This document shows, piece after piece, positions 25,700 to 37,200 of a stretch of 64,000 nt of DNA. The first letter of the stretch is position 1; every line of letters starts with the position of its first letter. A program made the position numbers and the translations under genes. Where the stretch lies: the NCBI GenBank assembly GCA_025618425.1, contig CM046832.1, positions 26,198,059 to 26,262,058 on the forward strand. The letters run 5' to 3'. This DNA is from Heliocidaris tuberculata (Eukaryota > Echinodermata > Echinoidea > Camarodonta > Echinometridae). A model generated the notes under the pieces. The model ran no database searches. It worked only from the letters and a program-made list of their open reading frames with translations, and was not told the DNA's origin.

Positions 25700-26254
25700 T
25701 TTTTTTTCTTTTTCTTTTTTTTTTTTTTTTTATTTTTTTGGGGGGGGGGGGGGGNNNNNNNNNNNNNNNNNNNNNNNNNNNNNNNNNNNNNNNNNNNNNN
25801 NNNNNNNNNNNNNNNNNNNNNNNNNNNNNNNNNNNNNNNNNNNNNNNNNNNNNNNNNNNNNNNNNNNNNNNNNNNNNNNNNNNNNNNNNNNNNNNNNNNN
25901 NNNNNNNNNNNNNNNNNNNNNNNNNNNNNNNNNNNNNNNNNNNNNNNNNNNNNNNNNNNNNNNNNNNNNNNNNNNNNNNNNNNNNNNNNNNNNNNNNNNN
26001 NNNNNNNNNNNNNNNNNNNNNNNNNNNNNNNNNNNNNNNNNNNNNNNNNNNNNNNNNNNNNNNNNNNNNNNNNNNNNNNNNNNNNNNNNNNNNNNNNNNN
26101 NNNNNNNNNNNNNNNNNNNNNNNNNNNNNNNNNNNNNNNNNNNNNNNNNNNNNNNNNNNNNNNNNNNNNNNNNNNNNNNNNNNNNNNNNNNNNNNNNNNN
26201 NNNNNNNNNNNNNNNNNNNNNNNNNNNNNNNNNNNNNNNNNNNNNNNNNNNNNN
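25700..26254. other. Poly-T, poly-G and assembly gap of 500 N
   Basis: A pyrimidine/poly-T run (25700-25739) passes into 14 G, then exactly 500 N (25755-26254), a standard placeholder for a gap of unknown size. Translations across it are meaningless. A missing exon of the minus-strand gene could be here. Confidence 0.95.
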
Positions 26255-26309
26255 GCCGCACTGATTCTTTGAAGCTAAATATGGCTCTTTTTGTAAGAAA
26301 CAATTGAAA

Positions 26310-26835
26310 ATATAAGTAAAAGGGGCACTTTTCAGAAGAGGAAAAGGGTGCTTATCAGAGGTGGGAGGGGCACTTATAAGAGCTGAAAACAGGCACCTAT
26401 GAGAAGAGGAAGGGGCACATATTTGATAGATAAATGGGACTTATCAGAAGTCAAGAGGGGCACTTATCAGATTTAAAAAGGGGTACATTTCAGAAGTAAA
26501 AATGCACTTATCAAAGGAAAAAAGGCTCATATTAGAGAGAAAAAGGGGCAATTATTAGATTTGAAACGGGGCAAATTTCAAATGGGGAAAAGGACACTTA
26601 TTAGAAAGGAAAAGAGGCATCTATCTGAAGTAAATTTACACTTATAAGAGAGATATGGAGGCAATTATCGGATTTAAAAAAGGGTAATTAAAATGAGAAG
26701 AAAAAAGGGCACTTATCAAAAGGGGAAAAGGCACTTGTTAGAAAAGAAAAGTGGAATTTTTTCCAAAAAAAGGGCACTTATTAGAAAGGAAAAGTGATTT
26801 TTTTTTCAGAAAAAGGGGCATTTTTGGGGAACGTG
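26310..26835 (+). repeat. Degenerate minisatellite, unit about 22-24 bp
   Basis: About 22 diverged tandem copies of a unit near AAAAGGGGCACTTATCAGAAG. It stops at a G run (26843-26864). With the N gap on its left, this repetitive block probably caused the assembly break. Confidence 0.75.
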
Positions 26836-26864
26836 ATCAAGTGGGGGGGGGGGGGGGGGGGGGG

Positions 26865-26920
26865 AGGGAGGGTAGAGTGCTTCCCCCCCCCCCGGAGGGG
26901 GGAAGCACTCTACCCTCCCT
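26865..26920. repeat. Perfect 24-bp hairpin beside a poly-G run
   Basis: The arm at 26865-26888 (AGGGAGGGTAGAGTGC then TTCCCCCC) is exactly complementary to 26897-26920, with an 8-base loop. Next to a G run of more than 20 bases and close to a gap, it may be a real fold-back or an assembly chimera. Confidence 0.75.
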
Positions 26921-26970
26921 ACAACTCTCAATATGTTTTGTACACAATATTTCATATTTTCTCCATGTCT
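26921..26970 (+). mobile_element. Fragment of TTAA fold-back family 1
   Basis: ACAACTCTCAATATGTTTTG and the following bases, up to TTTTCTCCAT, match the middle of the left arm of the copies at 21829, 27329 and 46186. No ends are present. The match starts exactly where the hairpin ends. Confidence 0.7.
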
Positions 26971-27174
26971 TGAAAATGTAGCAGGCATTACAATCTACAA
27001 AAATTGTAATGCCTACAAAAATAAGAAAAAATCAAATTGATCTGTGGCAATAAAGCATGAAGTTAAACAATATTATTGTGGCCTCACAACTTGACCTGCC
27101 ACCATGTCTGAACATTAAGAACAAGATAAAACTTTGAAGAAGTTGAAAGCAAAGGTGATTACAATAGAACATAC

Positions 27175-27259
27175 CAGCAACTGAATGTGTGTTGCAGACA
27201 ACATGGACAGGAATGTTGGCTCTGACATTGTCTCCTTCTGGGTTACGATGTGGATAGAG
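27175..27259 (-). CDS. Exon 17 of cadherin-like/WAP gene (last one joined)
   Basis: 85 bp between TTGTTCAG and GTATGT. Enters in phase 0, leaves in phase 1. Encodes YPHRNPEGDNVRANIPVHVV then CNTHSV, the closing strand of a beta-sandwich repeat. The following exon is not identified. Confidence 0.75.
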
Positions 27260-30200
27260 CTGAACAAATAAAGTTGATCATTTAACAAAGATCTTGTTGG
27301 AGTTGAAGTGAGTGTTGGTTAGACTTAAAGGAGAATGAAACCTTGGGGAAAAATCAATTTTAATGAAAAGAGAGGATTGAGAGGAGTAATTTTTAAAAAG
27401 TTCCATCAAAATCAGTTACGAAATGAGAAAGTTATGAAAGTTTGAAAAGTCTCAATTTAATTTCTATGGCAATCCTCAAATTGGCAATGTTGCTTCAAAA
27501 TGACAGGTTTAGTAGTACAACTCTCAATATGCTTTGTACACAAAATTTCATATTTTCTCCATCATCTCTAAAGACGCTGCTTGTCTTTTTGTGAACTCAA
27601 CATATGTTGTGTCAAATATATTTTCCTATGATATACCGGTATCTTGAGCTGAGAAGGAGACAAGCACCTTGAGAGATAATAGGGAAAATATGAAATTTTG
27701 TGTACAAAACATATTGAGAGTTGTACTACTAAACCTGTCACTTTGAAGCAACATTGCCAATTTGAGGATCGCCATAGAAAGTAAATTGAGACTTTTCAAA
27801 CTTTCATAACTCTCTCATTTCGTAAATGATTTTGATGGAACTTTTTAAAAATTGCTTCTCTCTATTCTCTCTTTTCATTAAAATTGATTTTTTTTTCCCC
27901 AGGGTATCATTCTCCTTTAATAAATTTGTTTTAAAAAGGCATCTAACAGTAATATAGTAAAATTTCCCTTGCTTTGTAAACTGCTTTGTGTGATATATAT
28001 GTGATCTATGAGAAATTCCAACTTTTCATTGGAGATCCTTGCCAAAGGCATTTATCTCTGTCTGAATACTCAGAAAACAGATAGATTTAGATAGTGTAAT
28101 GAAAGATGCAGATATTGAAGTGAATACAAAATACTAATAGGAAGATTGGCTTAATAATCATCTGGAAAAGAATCTTCAAAATGTAACCAGTACTTAAAAA
28201 GAAAGACAAAGAGCAGCACATACATTTACATGTATACATTATGCTATCAATATTATGCAGGAAGACCTGGCAAAAATTAAAGCTATAATTCAGAACATAT
28301 AACTTCAAAATCTTACTCTGTTCAAGCAGAAATCAAGAATATTAATAGTTTATGGCAAATAACATCTCTATATGCCGCTCTTATCAGATTAAGAATGTCA
28401 CTTCTAGCGAGTTACAAAAAGATTATGATCAGTAATCTCACAATTAGCGTCTGAACCACATGGGTGTGGGATGATATATTAATCATAGAAAGGTCTGTGG
28501 GGTGCATATCTCGCCAGTTCATGTTGTACAGTGCTAATTACAAACACACAAAGTCTTCCACTATCCCCAGTAGAATCGTTACTAGGCATGTTTGTTTAGA
28601 CAGGCCAGATCTGTTGGGTCCCACACACATGTTTACATTCAAAACCCATGTGTGTACTTCTCTGATATGGAAACCCTATGCCACATCTGGTCAACATCCA
28701 GTAACACTTTTCTAGAATAAGTCTTGAAACATTTTTCTCACAAAAACATTCGCAACAATCAAAATATACAGCTACATGTTTATTTGAGTATCGGGTAATT
28801 TCAGAAACTGATCCCACTTTGACCTCTCAAAAATCAGATGCATGCAGCAAATTGCACTTCCACTGAATCACGAATAATCAAGGGAAGAGTTTAACACATA
28901 ACTACCTATAATGGTATTTTTTTCAAAGGGGAAAAATGAAAGAAACTAATCAGCGTAGGTTTGGGAAAATCCAATACAAAATAAGAAAATCATTAAATGT
29001 TAAAGTTGTGGCTGATTAAACACAAATTATGACTTACTTTTTGGGCATATCTGTCATTGATTTGTACTAAAAAATTAGGTATATTTTCATATTTATGATG
29101 AAATATGAAATATGATTTTTTTCATAAAAGGGGTGTATAATAACATGTGTCCAATAATATATTCAGGGCACAGGTATAATGAATGCTTTCTTAGGGAAAA
29201 AATGGAAACTTATGAAATCTTTGTACAGTGTAAATGGGAATGGTGCTCAAAAGGTACATGTGTAAGTCACAAAGCTGCCTGCCAATTTGCGTTTGATAGA
29301 TTAAAATGTTTAAACTCCATAACTTCCTCAATCTTTTTTTTTTTTACATTGCTACATTACTGAGATACTTCTCTCATTTCTCTGCTTTCCATATAGCCAA
29401 CCTATTTTGAGGGTGAACTTCCCCTTCTAGATAAATATGCAACCCACTGATTGATTTGATTGATTTTCTTCATGTTCTACATACTTTGGGTAAATAATTC
29501 ATCACAGTCCCAAAGACACTGAATAGTAGCTTTAACAAGGGCAAATCTGAGATTGGTTAGAACATTTCACACCTCTAGGGTCAGCAATACATCACGAAAC
29601 ATCATATTTCATGAAGAACAAAATATCAGAATGTCTAAGGAAGACAGAAGATATTTGACTTACCCTGACACGAATATTGTCAGTATAGTCCTCCCCATCA
29701 ACACATCGTGCTGGGACATAGCGGAGTGCATTAAGACTGAACATCTCATTGATGTCATCAGTGTTCCCAATGTAAATATTTCCTGCATCCGGCGGCATAT
29801 AGACTTCTGTTCAAACAGGAACATTGCATATTGATAACCAAAGACTAATCTATCACTTCAATACATGTATTTGATAGATTCCCTGAATTGCAAAATAAAA
29901 CAATAACAACATAGACCCATAATGCAGCTGTGGAGCACCAGTAAGTTCAGATGTCAATAAAATTTGAAGCAAATGCTGTTAATGTATTTGATGAAGCATT
30001 ATCAAAATAATCTGTAATAATTACCGGCAACAATAGCAACAACAACAAATCTCTACATCAGCTTCTCTTTAACAGCCATGCACTATATGCCAGTAAGCTC
30101 AATTTACAGCTTCTTCAATCTGGATATTAGCTGGTTTTGAAGAATTTTGGGGATATATATTTTCTTGCTATTCAGCTTTCAGGAATGCTCCTGAATAAAA

Positions 30201-31148
30201 GAAAGCACAACATCTAGTGAGTAGTGACAAAGATAAATTTTCTGTTTTAGGGGCTATTTTGAAATTTCTCCAATGTTCATGAAATCTCATGCATGTTATA
30301 CAGTTTATACCAAACACAATAATTGTCACAGCATAGTTGCCAAAGTTGGCGCAATTATGCTTTTGGGCATAGTTTTTACCCTTTAAGCATCTAGCATTAT
30401 GCCTAGCATAATATTACACCGTCTGGCATAATTTTAGAGAATTGACTTTATTCGAGAATTTATGCGATTTTTAGAGCAAAAAGACAGCTGAAATGGCTGA
30501 TTACCTTTTTTTTTTTCCTTGTCTTTTTTGAAGCAAAAAGACACCCCAAAATGCTGCTGATTTTTTTTTTGTTGTTGTTGCTTGTCAGAGAATTTTGGAG
30601 TAAAAGGACACCCCAAAACAGCAATGACTGTTAATAGCATAATTTAACATAATTTTTAATGCTGTTTAGCATAATTTCTGGCACTAGTCAGTGTGTTACA
30701 GACAATAATGACAAAAGTGAATTTGTAGAAATTCACTTTGCAGCTATGCTTGCCAAGAGAAGGAAATGAGTTGCTTACTGAGTGTGCCTTCTGTACATGT
30801 GAAACTTCTTCCGGGTCTACGATGAACAGGGCAACAAAGAAGGTTACCTTGGCAGTCACTGTGATAGGTGCATTCTTCATCAACATTACCTTCAACTGAA
30901 GAGCGTTCTTGGACTGGACATTTGTCTAAAAGAGAGCATTATAGAATGTTTATGGGACCATGGGTAATGTATCATTCACTGCGGGTATGATCTATTAACT
31001 GAGCTGAAAAGATTAGGCAAATGACATATAACAAAATATATATACATGTATATATATATATATATATACGTGTATTGTGAGAAATATTCCTCGAACACAA
31101 CGCTGGTGGTCACTCATAGTTACTGGAAGGTATTGTGAAAGAAATGAT

Positions 31149-31208
<60 letters not shown>

Positions 31209-34200
31209 TTGTCATTATTCATTGTTATGTTATTTGTTATCTAATTGATTATTCATATCAGGAATTCAGGAGATAAACAAAACACAAAGAGCAAGCTTTC
31301 GGGAAACGATGTTTGGTTTTATTCATAAGAATATCATAAAAAGGCAAATATTAAATCAAAAGTCAGATTGTGAGGGCAGTCGTACTTTCAACAATGAACA
31401 GTAAATAAAGGACAAACCAGTTAGGTTCACATGTAAATAGATTTAGAAACCGCTTGAAGGTTCTGTACTCCTTTTGCAAATAAAGTTTCATCATATTTGG
31501 CATGGACGGGAAGTATACAGTAAAAATAACATATATGCTCTATCCTCAATTTCATTGGTGCCCATCTGCTCCAAATTCAATTTGCAATCTAATGCTTACA
31601 CTTGCACAGAAAACTCCATCTCTAGCCCATCCATTCTGCAGGAAGTTCTCAAATGTTACTAATCACCAAAAAATAATTTGGTCTGTACACTTGAGGTTCT
31701 TTGCAGGTATAAACTGTCAACCTATCAGTTTGACAGTTTCCCTTATCAGTTCTGTACAGAGATGTTGAGTTCAAACTATAAAACTACACTCTAAATAAAT
31801 GTAAAAGTAACTATAGTGAGTAGACTAGTAAATGCATCAATATACAATTGCACTTACATGTATAATAGTCTTAAGTGCATACACACGCACATAAGTCATC
31901 TCACGGTCTACTTTCCTTTGGGCCTGACATCAAATAATATTTCCTCTTATGCTCTTTTAATCCTTATCCATTTGAATGTCTTATATAGTTGGTTTTGGGG
32001 GTCCTCTTTAAACAACAACTTTCAAAGTTGTCTCTGGACAAGTTCATACTCTAGGCCTGCACAAGGAATACACCACTCTTTGAGGAAACTTACATAATGC
32101 TTTGTGACTGGTGTTTAGCTGTATGGATCCTAAATCTGATGAGACAGAAACTGTATCCCTCTCATCCTCCTTGAATCTCCTCACGACTGCTGTCTGATTG
32201 ATGTACAGACTAGAGGATTCTGACACGCACATTTCTTGAGGATGAAGGATCACTGGCATGTAAGGCAGCATCCTACCAAGGACTTCGATGTTGACTTGGG
32301 TGCGTCGGAAAGGTTGAACTGCAGCAAAATAAGACCAACAACGGAATAAAAATCAGCAGTATATAGGATTTTACTTCCCCTTTTCTCTAAAAGGGCAAGT
32401 CCAAGGGATGTCCCATAAGGTACCAAGTAGTGTATTATGGAATCGTGAACATACATGTAAATTGTAATAAAAATATCATTTAAGTTGATATTTTGTCTAA
32501 TCCAAGCTCTAGAAGGGTTTTCAGCTTGATACAGTAATCAATTTCATATACTAAAATCTTAGATGTGGTCAATAACGTATGGGACAAAACAGGACTTGGA
32601 AGAGGAATTGGACTTGCCCAAATAAATAATGCCCACGACTGCTCTACCGTAAATCTACATAAAAGATCATTTTGAGTTCTGGTAATGACAGAGCTTTGCA
32701 TTTCACAGAATCTTATCAAAATTATAGATTATTCAAGACTACATGTAGGTGATATCTGCCAAACGAATTCAGTACACTATGCAAAAGAGCTGCATAAGTA
32801 GCCAAGAAAGAGAAGGAAATAAACTAGTCATCAAGAACACTAATGGAATTTATTTTTATTACTGGAACATACTGTAACGAACAGCTGTATTACAGCTGTA
32901 TTATGTAACCTTTTGTTATAAATGTTTCGTGTTTCGAGCCAACTGTGCTTTCCTTCATTCTCGGTCAAGCATTTGAACCTTGAGAGCGAGTACCATATGC
33001 TCAAAGCTGCCCCTTGTTCACCAATTCTTGTTTTCAGTATCCCTTTCTTTATGTCGGTATAAGGAAGATATAGAAAACAAATTAACTTTCTAGAGGAAAG
33101 TAGAAGAGATAGACAGGCACTATTGTTGTGCATATGTGTGTTGTGCTTTCCAGTGTTTACGTTCTCCTGATGCGAACAAGTCATCTCCTGCATGAAAATC
33201 GATTAAGAATCAATTTAAGCCAATTTCTCTTGAAGTGCAGTTTCATGACAAGAGCTCAAGATCCAACTCGCAGCATGCATTGGACAGTCACAGTGCTATC
33301 GCTGTGAAAGACTGCATAAACTATTTTATCCTTCTGTGTTATCCCCGACGTCTTTCAGTTAATATCACTCTTTTTAACAGTCACATACCATTCTCATGAT
33401 GCCTTCAGGACACAGAAAATCAAATCAAACTGATTAAGACAATACAAGGTCTAGTTATGGAATACATGTATCTAAGAGAACTCCTCACCATTGCCAGAAA
33501 GCAGTTGAGAAGCAGTTGTCGGCATCCTGTAATCCACCATCACCACTGTCTGCCCAGAGAGGAACTCAAATGGTGTGAAGCGTGCTGCAGCCAGTGCTTC
33601 AAGCACCATCGGAACAGGCCCGGCGATACAGAGGTAGGAAGGGATGCCTTCATGTTGCCCCATTTGATCAGAGTAGATGCGCAAGCCATCGGGTACCTTC
33701 ATGGTGATGATACCATGTTCAGCATACAACATCACATGCAGGATACCTTTAGGGAGTAATAAGAAGACACAAATAGAAGACGGTCCGGATATTTCAGAAT
33801 TGTGATAGTCTAATGGCTAGGTCCAGGCAATACTCCTCTACTGGAAGTAATGGGGAAGTGATACGTGGAGGAGTGTCAGAATATGTTAAAGTTCTCATGA
33901 TCTAGTGTAGGAGCGCTGGTCTTAACCCTAAAAGGGCCGGGGGGGGGGGGGTGGAATCCTCCCCCCTAGACATTTCTCACGATATATCCGCTACGCGCAA
34001 AGCAGTCGCCGCGGCGTTTCATGACTTTTTTCTCTCAAATCTCACGCATCTTTTGAGACCAAATTCGCGATGTCCGGGCATGCGGTTGTGAAGTTACTCA
34101 ACATTTTGTACTTGCACGTCAAACCAAAAATTGCTCAAAAACGTGATTTCATGTATGATTTCAATACAAAATGTGTTTTCAGCCAAAATTTAGAAATCTA

Positions 34201-37200
34201 TGAATATTTTTACATTTACTGATTAAAATTAATTTATTTTATGCTGTTTATGATCGCAAAAGTGTACCCGACAAATTTTATACAAAAAACAATAAAAAAC
34301 AAAAGGTAAAAAAAACAAAGAAATACATAAGAAATTTTAAATACAATAAAATACATAACAAATCAATTTTGATACCGAATTTTTTCCAAGTATATTTGCT
34401 AAGAATACTGGAAAGAATGTCTATCCCACAAATTAGCATTTTTTGAGCTTTATTTAATGATTTAGAGCAAAATTTTGATTTCATGCTTAAATTAGCATAA
34501 TTAATTAATGTGAAATTACTTCGGAGCATTTAACTATACAGTTTTGTAGATTACGTTGTGGGCGACGTGCGTGCCGATTTTCGCCGCGATAGCGCAGTCG
34601 ACGGTCGAGATCTCACCCACCCCCACCCACCCCCTGCAATGCAGGGAGGACCTATTTCTTCCAATCTGGACCAATGAATATGTCAATGTATACTTTCAAT
34701 GTGCAAACTTTGCTTTAATCCTCTCAAACCAACCCCTGGGATGATGCAAAGCTGTATTTCTTTCAGTTTGGATCAAGGGCAAACAAAGTCCTGCCTTCAA
34801 ACATGGTAAGGGGTAGAAATACATCATTATGACATTAATACCTGGCAGGACAGCATCCTCTTCTTCTAAATTGGAGAGGAGATTAAGAGAACTGTTCACA
34901 GAGCCTTGTCTCATCGACACTTGTCTTCTTGAAGTCAGCTCAAAGTCAGGATGAGCAGAGGTTACATCTGCACACTGGCGAGTGGTGTTGACAGCCCATA
35001 CAACCAGTGTGTCCAGAAGTTTGGAGGAGCCATTTTTGTACATGTCAACCTAATGGAGCATGATTGGGTAGGTTTTTATAAAAAATGAATATATGAGAGG
35101 AGAGGAACAGTTTTGAAAAAAATCTATTTTGATAAGTTTAAGAGGCAGCATAATGTTTTAATTTTTCATGTATTGTCTTGCACCTAAAAAAATATTCAGT
35201 TTTATATCGATGAAGTTTTATATCGATGAAGATGGACACTTCTTTCTCGTGTGTATTCAATTGGTGACAGGATGGGATGATCCAAGATGAAACAAAAGGG
35301 CACTGTGCTTTATATACAAAGGAATAGATGCTCTAATTCTACGCCAAAATAATTTTCCAATTCATACTGACAAAGTTTTCCCTCAACAAGAACAATTATC
35401 CTTTTAACTGTAATGCAACAAAGATGTAAAGTGAGCAGCACAGATGCGATGTGTATTATCTGTCACTACTGGTGCAATGTGTGGCAACACTGGAACAATG
35501 GAAGCCTCATGGACGCACCACATTTGTGTTAGCACAGTATTACCTTCATTACAAAAACTTTCTTCACTAGTATTTTCACCGTCGACTGATTAGCGGTTCC
35601 TCAAATAAATATTTTCTGAAAATTAAGAACCCCAAACTGTGATGTACTCCATCCTTCAAGTGTCATCTTTCCTCTTATTCTAAATATAGTGATATAAGGT
35701 CTAACCCTATTTGGTTTAATAAAAGTTCAATGAAATTTCATCCAATATCAAATGTGAGCTCAGCCAAATGATTGTAGTACTAGTCAATGTCAGGTACTGG
35801 TAGTATAATACTTTCTATACTACTATCAAACACATCTTTACTGATAGATACATTTTCAGGCATTATCCTTATTCCACATTTACCTGAACAGCAACAAGGC
35901 AGACATCCTGTACACCATTCTTGAAGGTCACTTTGATGTTGGTAAGCTGTTCGTTACACTGCTCTACGGTTTCACAGAGAGTGTAGTTCAGACCAGTCGA
36001 AGGAAATTCCACAGTTGCATACTACAGGAAAAAGCAGGCCACAAAATCTGATGTAAACTATACACTTAAACATAAATGATGTAAGGTTAGTGTTGGAGTA
36101 AAGAATATTTCAGGAAGAAGTTGAAGAGATAATTTCATGATGAAAGAAGTATGTTTGTGACTAGATATGTCATTAAAAATCAAATTGATTGAAAAGAGGT
36201 ACTATTCCAGGTAGAACAGCCTAATTAGTTTGTAGTAAATAAATTAATTTCCTATGATCAAAGAAGTATAATAATATTAAGCAATAAATAAATAAACATG
36301 ACAGAGAGTGTAAAGTAATTATTTGTATCTACATGTATCTACAATTACAAAATCAAATTGAATACCCAAGTTATGAAAAATCATGAAATACATTTTTGTA
36401 TGAAAAAAAAATTGTATCTAATGTTACCACTTATCAAAAGTACATTGTCAAAGTTGGAGAAGTCTTCAGCTTTTGCAAACATTTCTTTATCAACCAAAGA
36501 GCAATCAATAGAAGATCAATTATCTGTACACTACATGCCCTTTTATCATGAGGATCTACTCAATTTCCACTAACACAGAGAAGCCAATTCTTACGTTGGA
36601 TTCTGGAATAGTCAGGTTGACAGTGACATTCTCTCCTAGATAATACTGTTGAGATCTCAAATTAATAGTATCGATGAAGACAGCACGTGAGTCCGGTTGG
36701 AAGTAGGTGAAGTGATTGCTAGAGGGAAAAGAAGAGAACGATTAAATCCATGCATATTGAGCTCATTTCCACTTCTAAGCTTCTCAGCTTTCTCTGGATA
36801 GCTTATTTCAAAGTGTAACCTTCTCCTGAGCACATTCACTACCAAATAACAGGTGTTGTTCAATCAATTATAACCCATTTGGTCTGATTTGATTTTGGTA
36901 TAACATATATTTTCCACAGACTCCAGCCTGGGGTATCTGGGGCTTAGTATCTAATGGGTTAAGTGTCTTTGTGCATACCAACTGTTTTCATAACTGCTGA
37001 AGTAATATGGGACAATTCTCAACTGCTTTTTTACATGAAATAATATACAAATGTTGACTGCTTTGAGGGGCATGGTTAAAACTATGGCCCAAGGTGAGCT
37101 CGCAACTGTGCTTATGCCCCTTGACTGTCGTCTCGGGGCATAGCACAGTTGCAAGCTCACCGAGGGCCATGGTTTTAACTGTGACGCGAAAAAGAAGCAG

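Noticed and set aside
25557..26307. Long frames across the gap on both strands
   Set aside because: They consist of 500 N and homopolymers.
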